DNA from: Rhodoferax sp.
Lineage (GTDB): Bacteria > Pseudomonadota > Gammaproteobacteria > Burkholderiales > Burkholderiaceae_C
Reading direction: 5' to 3'
NCBI GenBank assembly: GCA_019449595.1
Contig: JAGRPL010000004.1
Location: 1,054,001-1,118,000, forward strand
Length of the DNA stretch: 64,000 nt
Below are positions 54,782 to 63,772 of the stretch, in pieces (the first letter of the stretch is position 1; every line of letters begins with the position of its first letter). Position numbers and translations under genes: made by a program. Below the pieces are notes generated by a model, which saw only the letters and a list, made by a program, of their open reading frames with translations, had not been told where the DNA came from and ran no database searches.

Positions 54782-55945
54782 TTACTTGCCGCCCAGTCCC
54801 ATGGACCGGGTGATCACTTCCTTCATGATCTCATTGGTGCCACCGTAGATGCGCTGCACGCGGGCGTCGGCGTAGGCGCGGGCAATGGGGTACTCCCACA
54901 TGTAGCCGTAGCCACCGAAGAGCTGCACGCATTCGTCCATCACCTTGCATTGCAGGTCGGTGGTCCAGTACTTGGCCATGCTGGCCGTGGCGGTGTCGAG
55001 CTTGTCCTGGCAGATCAGCTCGCAGCATTTGTCCACGAACACACGGGCCACCTGCACCTCGGTCTGCAGCTCGGCCAGGGTGAAGCGGGTGTTCTGGAAG
55101 GCCGCCACCGGCTGGCCGAACACCTTGCGCTCCTTCACGTAGTCCACCGTCCAGTCAATGGCGGCCTGCGCAGAAGCCACTGCGCCGATGGCGATCTGCA
55201 GGCGTTCCCAGGGGAGCTGCTCCATCAGGCAGATGAAGCCCTTGTTTTCCATGGCCTTGCCGCCCAGCAGGTTCTCGGCCGGGATCTTCACGTTGTCGAA
55301 GAACAGCTCGGAGGTGTCCTGGGCCTTCATGCCCACCTTCTTCAGGCGCTTGCCGACCGAGAAGCCGGGCATGCCGCGCTCCACCAGCACCAGGCTGGTG
55401 CCCTTGCCGCCGGCCGTGGGGTTGGTCTTGGCCACCACCACCACCAGGTCGGCATGCCAGCCGTTGGTGATGAAGGTCTTGCTACCGTTGAGCAGGTAGC
55501 TGCCATCGGGCTGCTGCAGGGCCGTGGTCTTGACGCCTTGCAGGTCGGAGCCGGCGGCGGGTTCGCTCATGGCTATGGCGCCAATCATCTCGCCACTGGC
55601 CAGCTTGGGCAGGTACTTGGCCTTTTGCTCTTCCGTGCCGTAGTGCAGGATGTAGGGCGCCACGATCTCGCTGTGCAGGCTGAAGCCGATGCCGCTCACG
55701 CCTGCGCGGGCCACTTCCTCGAACTGGATCACGGAGTACAGCTTGTCGGCCTCGGAGCCGCCGTATTGCTCGGGCATGCTCATGCACAGGAAGCCGTTCT
55801 CGCCGGCCTTGTTCCACACCTTGCGATCCACGTAGCCCTGCTCTTCCCACTCGGCATGGAAGGGCGCGATCTCCTTGTCGATGAAGCGGCGGAAGCTGTC
55901 GCGGAAGGATTCGTGGTCGGAGGTGAAGAGGGTTCGTTCAATCAT
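54782..55945 (-). CDS. Acyl-CoA dehydrogenase, long-chain (LCAD) type
   Basis: 387 residues from the ATG at 55945. The C-terminus RIYGGTNEIMKEVITRSMG and MWEYPIARAYADARVQ closely follow LCAD (ACADL) enzymes, in which the catalytic Glu is the internal one in QLPWERLQIA near residue 244, not at the C-terminal position (Gly here). AMSEPAAGSDLQGVKTTA binds FAD. It oxidises acyl-CoA to 2-enoyl-CoA with ETF as acceptor. It is divergent from the thiolase at 56080. Confidence 0.94.
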   Translation of the reverse strand: MIERTLFTSDHESFRDSFRRFIDKEIAPFHAEWEEQGYVDRKVWNKAGENGFLCMSMPEQYGGSEADKLYSVIQFEEVARAGVSGIGFSLHSEIVAPYILHYGTEEQKAKYLPKLASGEMIGAIAMSEPAAGSDLQGVKTTALQQPDGSYLLNGSKTFITNGWHADLVVVVAKTNPTAGGKGTSLVLVERGMPGFSVGKRLKKVGMKAQDTSELFFDNVKIPAENLLGGKAMENKGFICLMEQLPWERLQIAIGAVASAQAAIDWTVDYVKERKVFGQPVAAFQNTRFTLAELQTEVQVARVFVDKCCELICQDKLDTATASMAKYWTTDLQCKVMDECVQLFGGYGYMWEYPIARAYADARVQRIYGGTNEIMKEVITRSMGLGGK

Positions 55946-55993
55946 GGGAGACACCTGTGTAGGGAGATGAATTGGAATGGTTTTATTTATACA

Positions 55994-56017
55994 AAGCATT
56001 TGCTTGGTAAAAAGCAA
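55994..56017. promoter_or_regulatory. Overlapping inverted repeats in the divergent acd/thiolase promoter
   Basis: AAGCATTTGCTT (55994-56005) and TTGCTT/AAGCAA (56000-56017) overlap. TATACT at 56018-56023 is a plausible -10 for the thiolase side and TATAAAT (minus strand, about 55991-55985) for the dehydrogenase. One regulator could control both genes. Confidence 0.4.
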
Positions 56018-56079
56018 TATACTCGAAATTCGCAAGAAATCGCTTTTCCCCCGTTTGAACCCATCCCTGGAGTACCCAC

Positions 56080-57285
56080 ATGACCGAAGCATTTGTATTT
56101 GATGCCATCCGCACCCCCCGCGGCAAGGGCAAGAAGGACGGCAGCCTGTACGAGGTCAAGCCGGTCAATCTGCTGGCGGGGCTGCTGAACGATTTGCAGC
56201 AGCGCAACCAGTTCGACACGGCGCGGGTCGACGACGTGGTGATGGGCATCGTGTCCCCCGTGGGCGACCAGGGCGCCGTGCTGCCCAAGGTGGCTGCACT
56301 CAAGGCCGGCTGGGACTTCCAGGCCGCCGGCGTGCAGATCAACCGCTTCTGTGCCTCGGGCCTGGAAGCCGTGAACATGGCGGCACAGAAAGTGCGCTCC
56401 GGCTGGGAAGACCTGGTGGTGGCCGGCGGCGTGGAGAGCATGAGCCGCGTGCCAATCGGCTCCGATGGCGGCGCTTGGGCCATGGACCCCGAAACCAATT
56501 CGCAGACCGTCTTCGTGCCCCAGGGCATTGGCGCCGACCTGATTGCCACCATTGAAGGCTTCACCCGCGCCGATGTGGACGCCTTTGCACTGGAGTCCCA
56601 GAAACGGGCCGCCGCCGCACAGGCCGCCGGTTATTTCGACCGCTCCGTCGTGCCCGTGAAAGACTTCCTGGGCCAGACCATCCTGGGCAAGGACGAATTC
56701 ATCAAGCCCAACACCACCCTGGAAGGCCTGGCGGGCCTCAAGGCCTCGTTCGAGCAGATGGGCGGCATGGGTTTTGACCAGGTGGCCCTCACCCGCTACC
56801 CGCAGGTCGAGCGCATCCACCACGTGCACCATGCCGGCAACTCGTCGGGCATCGTGGACGGCGCGGCCGCCGTGCTGATCGGCAACGAAGCCGCCGCCAA
56901 GGCCCACAACCTGACGCCGCGCGCGCGCATCGTGGCCACCGCGCTCTCGGGCGCCGACCCCACCATCATGCTCACCGGCCCCATGCCGGCCACGCGCAAG
57001 GCGCTGGCCAAGGCCGGCCTCAGCATCGACGACATCGACCTGTTCGAGGTGAATGAGGCCTTCGCCGCCGTGGTGATGCGCTTCATGAAGGAAATGAAGG
57101 TGCCGCACGACAAGGTCAACGTCAACGGCGGCGCCATTGCCATGGGCCACCCCCTGGGCGCCACCGGCGCCATGATTCTGGGCACCGTGGTCGACGAGCT
57201 GCACCGCCGCAAACTGCGCTACGGCCTGTGCACGCTGTGCGTCGGTGGCGGCATGGGCATTGCCACCATCGTCGAGCGAATTTAG
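56080..57285 (+). CDS. Acetyl-CoA C-acyltransferase (thiolase, second copy)
   Basis: 401 residues. Catalytic Cys in [11 protein letters not shown] near residue 92, [12 protein letters not shown] near 356 and [15 protein letters not shown] at the C-terminus. It differs markedly from the thiolase at 16603. It probably forms the beta subunit of a trifunctional-type complex with the next gene, 67 bases downstream. A repeat copy (57317-57345) lies in between. Confidence 0.95.
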   Translation: MTEAFVFDAIRTPRGKGKKDGSLYEVKPVNLLAGLLNDLQQRNQFDTARVDDVVMGIVSPVGDQGAVLPKVAALKAGWDFQAAGVQINRFCASGLEAVNMAAQKVRSGWEDLVVAGGVESMSRVPIGSDGGAWAMDPETNSQTVFVPQGIGADLIATIEGFTRADVDAFALESQKRAAAAQAAGYFDRSVVPVKDFLGQTILGKDEFIKPNTTLEGLAGLKASFEQMGGMGFDQVALTRYPQVERIHHVHHAGNSSGIVDGAAAVLIGNEAAAKAHNLTPRARIVATALSGADPTIMLTGPMPATRKALAKAGLSIDDIDLFEVNEAFAAVVMRFMKEMKVPHDKVNVNGGAIAMGHPLGATGAMILGTVVDELHRRKLRYGLCTLCVGGGMGIATIVERI

Positions 57286-57316
57286 GCACAAAAAGGCCTA
57301 CAAGCACCGTATTCAT

Positions 57317-57345
57317 TGCGCAATCAGCTCCTTAATTCATAGCAA
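57317..57345 (+). repeat. Interspersed repeat copy 12 (between thiolase and fadJ-type gene)
   Basis: TGCGCAATCAGCTCCTTAAT then TCATAGCAA; just before the ATG at 57353, so it forms part of the leader. Confidence 0.55.
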
Positions 57346-57352
57346 ATACACC

Positions 57353-59512
57353 ATGAAAACCATTCAATACGCATTGCAGGACGGCATTGCAACCATCACC
57401 TTTGACGAGCCCAACTCGCCCGTCAACACCATGTGCCTGCAATGGCAGCAGGACCTGAGCGCCGTGGCCGATCAGGTGCTCAAGGACAAGGACGCCATCA
57501 AGGGCATCATCCTGGCCTCCGCCAAAACCACCTTCTTTGCCGGCGCCGACCTCAAGGGCGTCATGCGGATGAAGCCTTCGGATGCCCCCGCCGTCTTCAC
57601 CGAGGTGGAGCGCATGAAGAAGAACTTCCGCACCATCGAGACCCTGGGCAAGCCGGTGGTCAGCTGCATCAATGGCACGGCGCTGGGCGGCGGCTGGGAA
57701 GTGGCGCTGGTGGGCCACCACCGCATCGCCATCGACGACCGCAAGATCCAGTTCGGCCTGCCCGAAGTGACTCTGGGCCTGCTGCCCGGCGCCAGCGGCG
57801 TGACCAAGATGACCCGCCACCTGGGCCTGATGGGCGCGCAGCCCTACCTGGTGGAAGGCAAGACCTTCTCGCCCTCCGAAGCCAAGGGCCTGGGCCTGGT
57901 ACACGATCTGGTGGCACCTGGTGACAACGCCCAAGCCGAGATGCGCGCCAAGGCGCTGGCCTGGATCGCTGCCAACCCCAGCGCCCAGCACCCCTGGGAA
58001 GTCAAGGGCTACAAGGTGCCCGGTGTCCTGCCCTCCAGCCCGGCCGTAGCCGGCATGCTGCCCGTGGCCCCGGCCATGATCAAGAAACAGACGCGCGGTC
58101 TGTACCCGGCCCCCGAAGCCATCATGTCCTGCATGGTGGAGGGCCTGCAGGTGGACATGGAAACCGCCCTGCGCATCGAAAGCCGCCACCTGGCCAAGCT
58201 CATGACCGGCTTCAACGCCCACGCCATGATCAACACCTTCTTCTTCAACCTCAACGCCATCAAGAGCGGCCAGAGCCGCCCCGGCAATGCCCCGCGCTTC
58301 AAGCCCGCCAAGGTGGGCCTGCTGGGCGCCGGCATGATGGGCGCCGGCATCGCCTACGCCCAGGCCAGCAAGGGTATTGCCACGGTGCTGAAAGACGTGA
58401 GTCAGGAGAAGGCCGACCTGGGCAAGAGCTACAGCGCCAAGATCACCCAGGCGCGCGTGGACAAGGGCCGCATGACGGCCGACGCCCAGAAGACCATCCT
58501 GGACCGCATCCAGCCTACGGCCAACGCGTCCGACCTGCAGGGCTGCGACCTGATCATCGAAGCCGTGTTCGAAAACCGCGAGCTCAAGGCCAAGGTGACC
58601 AAGGAAGCCGAGCCCATGCTGGCAGCCGGCGGCTTCTTTGCCTCCAATACCTCCACCCTGCCCATCAGCGGCCTGGCCACGGCCAGCGCGGCGCCCGAGA
58701 AATTCATCGGCATCCACTTCTTCAGCCCGGTGGACAAGATGAAGCTGGTGGAGATCATCCGCGGCAAACAGACCAACGACGAAACCGTGGCCCGCGCCTT
58801 TGACTACGTGCAGGCCATCGGCAAGATCCCGATCGTGGTGAACGACTCGCGTGGCTTTTTCACCAGCCGCGTGTTCGGCACCTTCGTCATGGAAGGCGCC
58901 GCCATGCTGGGCGAAGGCATTCCCGCCGCCGCCATCGAGAACGCCGGCATCCAGGCCGGCATGCCGGTCGGCCCCCTGGCCGTGCTGGACGAGACCGCAT
59001 TGACCCTGTCCCTGCACGTCATGGAGCAGACCAAGGCCGACTACGCCGCCGAAGGCAAGACCTATGTGGCCACGCCCGGCGAGCTGGTGGTGGAAAAGAT
59101 GGTGCGCACGCACAACCGGCCGGGTCGCGCGGGCGGCGGTGGCTTCTACGAGTACCCTGCCGAAAAGGGCGTCAAGAAGTTCCTGTGGCCCCAACTCAAG
59201 TCCCTGTTCGAGAAGGGCGACGTGCAGTGGAGCATCACCGACCTGAAAGACCGGCTCCTGTACCGCCAGGCCGTGGAGACCGCACGCTGCCTGTCGGAAA
59301 ACGTGCTGACCACCGTGCACGACGCCAACATCGGCTCCATCTTCGGCATCGGCTTTCCGGCCTGGACGGGCGGCGCCATGCAGTTCATCTACGGCATGGG
59401 CATCGAGGCCTTTGAACGCCGGGCCGACGAGCTGGCCAAGCAATACGGCAACGGCTTCCAGCTGAGCGCCGAGGTGAAGGCCGCCATCCGCAAGTACCAG
59501 CCGGTGTATTGA
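57353..59512 (+). CDS. 3-hydroxyacyl-CoA dehydrogenase/enoyl-CoA hydratase (FadJ/FadB type)
   Basis: 719 residues from the ATG at 57353. Crotonase half: FFAGADLKGVMRMKP, GGGWEVALVGHHR and FGLPEVTLGLLPGASG, with the two Glu positions. Dehydrogenase half: VGLLGAGMMGAGIAYAQA near residue 322 and HFFSPVDKMKLVEIIRG. It hydrates enoyl-CoA and oxidises 3-hydroxyacyl-CoA. The paralogue at 17812 shares the architecture but not the detailed sequence, so chain-length preference may differ. A terminator follows. Confidence 0.95.
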   Translation: MKTIQYALQDGIATITFDEPNSPVNTMCLQWQQDLSAVADQVLKDKDAIKGIILASAKTTFFAGADLKGVMRMKPSDAPAVFTEVERMKKNFRTIETLGKPVVSCINGTALGGGWEVALVGHHRIAIDDRKIQFGLPEVTLGLLPGASGVTKMTRHLGLMGAQPYLVEGKTFSPSEAKGLGLVHDLVAPGDNAQAEMRAKALAWIAANPSAQHPWEVKGYKVPGVLPSSPAVAGMLPVAPAMIKKQTRGLYPAPEAIMSCMVEGLQVDMETALRIESRHLAKLMTGFNAHAMINTFFFNLNAIKSGQSRPGNAPRFKPAKVGLLGAGMMGAGIAYAQASKGIATVLKDVSQEKADLGKSYSAKITQARVDKGRMTADAQKTILDRIQPTANASDLQGCDLIIEAVFENRELKAKVTKEAEPMLAAGGFFASNTSTLPISGLATASAAPEKFIGIHFFSPVDKMKLVEIIRGKQTNDETVARAFDYVQAIGKIPIVVNDSRGFFTSRVFGTFVMEGAAMLGEGIPAAAIENAGIQAGMPVGPLAVLDETALTLSLHVMEQTKADYAAEGKTYVATPGELVVEKMVRTHNRPGRAGGGGFYEYPAEKGVKKFLWPQLKSLFEKGDVQWSITDLKDRLLYRQAVETARCLSENVLTTVHDANIGSIFGIGFPAWTGGAMQFIYGMGIEAFERRADELAKQYGNGFQLSAEVKAAIRKYQPVY

Positions 59513-59535
59513 CCCCCATACGGTAGGCTCCCCCA

Positions 59536-59568
59536 AGCGGTCTCGCCCAGCGAGGCCGCTTTTTTTTG
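59536..59568 (+). terminator. Rho-independent terminator after the second beta-oxidation pair
   Basis: AGCGGTCTCG and CGAGGCCGCT pair over 10 bp with one G-T wobble around CCCAG, followed by T8 or so. Confidence 0.92.
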
Positions 59569-59631
59569 CGCCACCGGTACGCTGCCTGCGGTTACATTGG
59601 CGTTTCAGCCGCCGTTCGAGAACCTGGAGCC

Positions 59632-60246
59632 ATGCATACACCCCAGCACCGCAACCGCCTTCTGCCCATTGCGCGGAATGTGGCGCTGTACGGCTGCGCG
59701 CTGGCCCTGGGTGTGGGCTCGGCCCTGTGGGTGCTGAAGAAAGTACCCGCACTTACGGCCGGTGTGCGGGTCGGTGCATGGCAGACCGATGTGCAGGCGG
59801 GCAGCACCAGCGCCGGCCTGTACACCCGGGCCCTCATCGCGGTGCATGCCCTGCTGGCCCTGGATCGCAACGAAACCATGTACTTCGTGGCCAACCACGA
59901 CGATGCCGGCAAGCCGCTGCGCTCCACCTGCAGCTACCGCGTCGAAGGCGTGCCGCCCAAGGCCCGCTGGTGGAGCGTGACCGCCTACACCGACGACATG
60001 TACCTGTTTAACGACGTCCCTGGTGGGGCCTACAGCCTCAACAGCAAGACGGTTGCGCTCGACCCCCAGGGACACTTTGTGCTCACCACGGGTGGGCAAC
60101 GGCAACCGGGCGTCCCCTGGCTGCCTACTCCGGGCGACCGCGGGCTGGTGCTGACCTTGCGCGTGTTCAATCCGGAGCCGGCGTTGCAGGCCGCGCCGCA
60201 ATCGCTGCAGCCCCCATCCATTGCCCCGGTGGGAGCCTGCGCATGA
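59632..60246 (+). CDS. DUF1214 domain protein, membrane anchored
   Basis: 204 residues from the ATG at 59632 (GGAG upstream). One N-terminal membrane segment (NVALYGCALALGVGSALWVL) then the DUF1214 jelly-roll-like domain (ALDRNETMYFVANHDDAGKPL, WWSVTAYTDDMYLFNDVPG, SLNSKTVALDPQGHFVLTT). DUF1214 is usually fused to DUF1254; here it is separate and the stop overlaps the DUF1254 gene by 4 bases. Function unknown. Confidence 0.8.
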   Translation: MHTPQHRNRLLPIARNVALYGCALALGVGSALWVLKKVPALTAGVRVGAWQTDVQAGSTSAGLYTRALIAVHALLALDRNETMYFVANHDDAGKPLRSTCSYRVEGVPPKARWWSVTAYTDDMYLFNDVPGGAYSLNSKTVALDPQGHFVLTTGGQRQPGVPWLPTPGDRGLVLTLRVFNPEPALQAAPQSLQPPSIAPVGACA

Positions 60247-60806
60247 ATGCCCCACCCCGTATCCGCAAAGCCATTCTTCTGCGTGGCATGGCGCTGCTGG
60301 CAACGGCTGCGCTGGCACACCTGCTGACCGTGTGGGCGGTACCCCGTGTCGCTATGTACGTGGTGATGAACGGCCGTGAAGCCCGGGCCATGGACATGCG
60401 CAACCATGCGGCCTTCGTGCCACCGGTCACCGCCCGGTCACGCACGGTGGTCATGCCCAGCCCCGACCTGCTCTACGCGGTGTGCGTGTTTGACGTGTCG
60501 CAGGGCGCAGTGCATGTCAAGGCCAACCCGCAGCTGCCCACCTACTGGTCCATCGCCCTCTATGCCGCCAACAGCGACAATTTCTTTACCCTGAACGACC
60601 GCCAGGCCGCTGGCAAGCCGGTGGATTTGTGGCTGCTGCCGGCAGACAGCGGTTCCAACAGGCGCCCGCTTCCCCCCGGCGCGCAGGCCATCGTGCCGCC
60701 CTCGCGCGCGGGTTTTCTGGTGCTGCGGGTACTGGCCGGCGACTACGAAGCCGAGAAGACCGTCCTGGAACCCGCCCGGCGCACGCTAAGCTGTCAACCT
60801 GCCTGA
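60243..60806 (+). CDS. DUF1254 domain protein, membrane anchored
   Basis: 187 residues. N-terminal membrane segment (GMALLATAALAHLLTVWAV), then the DUF1254 core (SRTVVMPSPDLLYAVCVFDVSQGAVHV and YWSIALYAANSDNFFTLNDRQ). It is about half the size of DUF1254 in the usual DUF1254-DUF1214 fusion. It overlaps the preceding gene (ATGA) and lies 13 bases before the lipase gene. Confidence 0.8.
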   Translation: MNAPPRIRKAILLRGMALLATAALAHLLTVWAVPRVAMYVVMNGREARAMDMRNHAAFVPPVTARSRTVVMPSPDLLYAVCVFDVSQGAVHVKANPQLPTYWSIALYAANSDNFFTLNDRQAAGKPVDLWLLPADSGSNRRPLPPGAQAIVPPSRAGFLVLRVLAGDYEAEKTVLEPARRTLSCQPA

Positions 60807-60819
60807 ACACATCCACACC

Positions 60820-61710
60820 ATGCTGGCTCACTATCTCCGACGCATCCTGTTGACCCTTCTGTCGCTGGACCTGGTACTGGCTTACCTGCTGTGGCACTAC
60901 GCCCACTGGTCCCCGGGGAGCGTTGCCGCCCTGGCGCTGTTGCTGCCGCCCATCTGTGTACTGGCGGTGGTGGGCTGCACCGCGTTCCTGTCCCGCGCCG
61001 GGGGCAGTACCGGCCTGTGGTGGCGGTCGCTGTGGGGCGAATACCTGGCCACCCTGCGGATTTTTGTCCTGCGCCAGCCCTGGTCAGCTGCACAGCCAGT
61101 CAACCCATCCACAGCCGGCAGCACCCGGATTCCAGTGGTGCTGGTGCACGGCTACCTGTGCAACGGCCGCATCTGGGACACCATGGCCCAGTCCCTGCGC
61201 GCCCAGGGGCACGCGGTGCACACCGTGGACCTGGAACCCGTGTTTGGCTCCATCGACGACTACGCCGCCATCGTCGAAGCGGCGGTGGCAACACTGTGCC
61301 AGCAGACGGGCGCCCCCCGCGTGGCGCTGGTAGGGCACAGCATGGGCGGGTTGGCGATCCGCGCCTGGCTGCGCGCCCATGGCCCGCGGCGGGCCGCCCG
61401 CGTCCTGACTCTGGGTACGCCCCACGCCGGAACGCGCATTGCAGCCCACAGCCAGACCCCCAATGGCCGGCAAATGGTCTGGCACAGCCCGTGGCTGGCA
61501 GATCTGGCGGCCAGCGAGTCCGATGCCGTGCGGGCGCTGCTGCGCGTTGCCATAACCCTGCAGGACAACATCGTGTACCCGCAACGTGCGCAAAGCCTGG
61601 AGGGCGTCACCCCCACCGTCTTTGAGGGCATAGGCCACCTCCAGATGTGCCTGGACGCCCAGGTCATCCACTGGGTTGCGGGCCAACTCACAGACCTCCC
61701 CGCACGCTGA
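60820..61710 (+). CDS. Membrane-anchored alpha/beta-hydrolase (triacylglycerol lipase-like)
   Basis: 296 residues. Two N-terminal hydrophobic segments (LLTLLSLDLVLAYLLW and ALALLLPPICVLAVVGCTAF), then the lipase fold: VLVHGYLCNGRIWD (oxyanion hole) near residue 110 and GHSMGG near 172 with the Ser, and EGIGHLQM (His) near 274. The neighbouring WS/DGAT gene suggests storage lipid turnover. Confidence 0.85.
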   Translation: MLAHYLRRILLTLLSLDLVLAYLLWHYAHWSPGSVAALALLLPPICVLAVVGCTAFLSRAGGSTGLWWRSLWGEYLATLRIFVLRQPWSAAQPVNPSTAGSTRIPVVLVHGYLCNGRIWDTMAQSLRAQGHAVHTVDLEPVFGSIDDYAAIVEAAVATLCQQTGAPRVALVGHSMGGLAIRAWLRAHGPRRAARVLTLGTPHAGTRIAAHSQTPNGRQMVWHSPWLADLAASESDAVRALLRVAITLQDNIVYPQRAQSLEGVTPTVFEGIGHLQMCLDAQVIHWVAGQLTDLPAR

Positions 61711-61726
61711 CCCGGAACAGCCGACC

Positions 61727-63163
61727 ATGCACGCACTCAGTCCCACCGACTCGGCTTTCCTGTGGATGGAGACCCGCAACCAGCCCATGCACGTGGCTGG
61801 CCTGAACATCCACACACCGCCGCCCGGCAGCGGGCCCGATTACGTCAGCAAGCTGCTGGCCGACTGGAGCAAATACCCCGCCGCGGTGGCCCCCTTCAAT
61901 CTGCGCCCGGTGCTGCGCCTGGGCCTGTGGTACTGGGAAGAAGACACCGAGTTCGAGCTGGACTACCACCTGCGCCACCTGGCGCTGCCACACCCGGGGC
62001 GCATCCGCGAGTTGCTGGCCATGGTCTCCCGGCTGCACGCCAACCTGATGGACCGCAACCGTCCGCTCTGGGAAACCTATGTCATTGAAGGTCTGCCGGG
62101 AGGCCGGTTTGCCACGTACACCAAGATCCACCACGCGCTGGTCGACGGCGTGACCGGCGCCAAGATCACCGCCCGGGGTCTGTGCCAGAACGCCCAGGAA
62201 CACAAGCCGCCCCTGTGGGCGCAGCACTTTGACGTGCATCCGGCAGCCCAGCCCGCGGCGACGTCCCCGGGCCTGCTCCAGCAGATCAGCGACATCGCGC
62301 GCGCGGGCAAGGACATACTGCCCGGCATTGGCAGCGGCCTGTGGGACATGGTGCGCTCCGCCTATGCAGACGACGCAGCGGCCCTGCCCTTTCAGGCCCC
62401 GCCGTCCCCCTTCAATGTAGAGATTTCCGGCTCCCGGCGCTTTGCGGCCCAGTCCTACTCACTGGCGCGGCTCAAGCACATTGGCGAAGCCGCCGGCGCC
62501 ACCGTGAACGACGTCACGCTGGCCATTTGCGCCGGCGCCCTGCGCGAGTACCTGCTGGCGCAAGGGCGCTTGCCCCGCAAGCCGCTGGTGGCCATGGTGC
62601 CGGTATCCCTGCACGGCGAAACCACCGCCGGTGGCAACCAGGTCTCGCTGCTGCTGGCCAACCTGGCCACGCACATTGCCGACCCGGTCAAGCGGCTCAA
62701 ACGCATTGTCGAATCCACCGCGCAGGCCAAGAAGCGCCTGACGGCCATGCCCCGTCTGCAGAAGCTGGCGCATGGCATCACCTCGATCGCCCCACTGGGC
62801 GCCGGCATGGTGACCGGCTCGGCCGAGCAACACCCGCTGTTCAACCTGGTCATCTCCAACGTGCCGGGCTCAGCGCAGACGCTGTACCTCAACGGTGCCC
62901 GGCTCGACGAGATGTACCCGGTGTCCATACCCACCCACTACCTGGCGCTGAACATCACCATCAGTGGCTACGGGGACCACCTGGGTTTCGGCTACATCGC
63001 CTGCCGGCGATCAGTGCCGGCCCTGCAGCGCATGCTGGACTACACCCGCAATGCCATTGTGGAGCTGGAAACCGCACTGGGCATCGGCGCGCACGCCACG
63101 CCCCCGCGCAAACGCGCAGCGGTCAAACGCAAGCCCCTAAAATCCCGGGTTGCAACCGACTGA
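61727..63163 (+). CDS. Wax ester synthase/diacylglycerol acyltransferase (WS/DGAT) family
   Basis: 478 residues from the ATG at 61727. The acyltransferase motif HHALVDG (HHxxxDG) is near residue 136, the N-terminal PTDSAFLWMETRNQPMHVAGL is typical, and NLVISNVPGS and ALNITISGYGDHLGFGYIACR mark the C-terminal lobe. It esterifies a fatty alcohol or diacylglycerol with acyl-CoA at the membrane. The basic tail (KRAAVKRKPLKSR) is a likely membrane contact. It connects to the two acyl-CoA catabolic sets in the window as the storage branch. Confidence 0.92.
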   Translation: MHALSPTDSAFLWMETRNQPMHVAGLNIHTPPPGSGPDYVSKLLADWSKYPAAVAPFNLRPVLRLGLWYWEEDTEFELDYHLRHLALPHPGRIRELLAMVSRLHANLMDRNRPLWETYVIEGLPGGRFATYTKIHHALVDGVTGAKITARGLCQNAQEHKPPLWAQHFDVHPAAQPAATSPGLLQQISDIARAGKDILPGIGSGLWDMVRSAYADDAAALPFQAPPSPFNVEISGSRRFAAQSYSLARLKHIGEAAGATVNDVTLAICAGALREYLLAQGRLPRKPLVAMVPVSLHGETTAGGNQVSLLLANLATHIADPVKRLKRIVESTAQAKKRLTAMPRLQKLAHGITSIAPLGAGMVTGSAEQHPLFNLVISNVPGSAQTLYLNGARLDEMYPVSIPTHYLALNITISGYGDHLGFGYIACRRSVPALQRMLDYTRNAIVELETALGIGAHATPPRKRAAVKRKPLKSRVATD

Positions 63164-63166
63164 GCT

Positions 63167-63772
63167 ATGACCGCAACCGCAGGCAACCCGCCCCCAACAC
63201 CCCGCCCCCGCTCCAAAACCGACCTGTTTCTGTCGTTTTCCCTGCTCGCCCTGCAGGGCTTTGGCGGAGTGGTGGCCATCGTGCAGCGTGAGCTGGTGGA
63301 GAACAAGAAATGGCTGACCCGCGAGGAGTTCCTGGATGACTGGGCCGTGGCCCAGATCCTGCCCGGACCCAACGTGGTCAACATCTCGCTGATGATTGGA
63401 GACCGCTACTTTGGCGTGCCCGGAGCCCTGGCCGCCTTGGCGGGGATGCTGACCTTTCCGCTGCTCATCGTGCTGGCGCTGGCCATCGTGTTTGGCGGCG
63501 TCGCCGACAACCCGGTCGCCCAGGGGGCCCTGCGCGGCATGGGCGCCGTGTCCGCCGGCATGATTGCCGCCACAGGCCTCAAGCTGATGGCTGCGCTCAG
63601 ACACAACACCATGGGTCTGGTCGTTTGCTGGAGCCTGGCCATCGTGAGTTTTGTGGCCATTGCCCTGTTGCGCTTGCCGCTGGCCGGCGTCCTGTTCGGC
63701 CTGGGGGGACTGGCCTGCCTGTGGGCCTATCGCCAACTGGGGCGGCCGTCTGCTGCAGGAGATGCCGAATGA
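63167..63772 (+). CDS. Chromate transporter-family protein, first subunit (short-chain ChrA)
   Basis: 201 residues with six probable membrane spans. LALQGFGGVVAIVQRELVENKKWLTREEF and AQILPGPNVVNISLMIG are the ChrA N-terminal-domain motifs. It is a half-size CHR protein that needs the partner whose ATG overlaps its stop (ATGA). Chromate or another oxyanion efflux is the family function; sulfate-like substrates cannot be excluded. Confidence 0.85.
   Translation: MTATAGNPPPTPRPRSKTDLFLSFSLLALQGFGGVVAIVQRELVENKKWLTREEFLDDWAVAQILPGPNVVNISLMIGDRYFGVPGALAALAGMLTFPLLIVLALAIVFGGVADNPVAQGALRGMGAVSAGMIAATGLKLMAALRHNTMGLVVCWSLAIVSFVAIALLRLPLAGVLFGLGGLACLWAYRQLGRPSAAGDAE

Noticed and set aside
57332..59752. 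806-residue minus-strand open frame opposite the second fadJ-type gene
   Set aside because: Antisense shadow; the plus-strand gene has catalytic motifs of both domains and a terminator.
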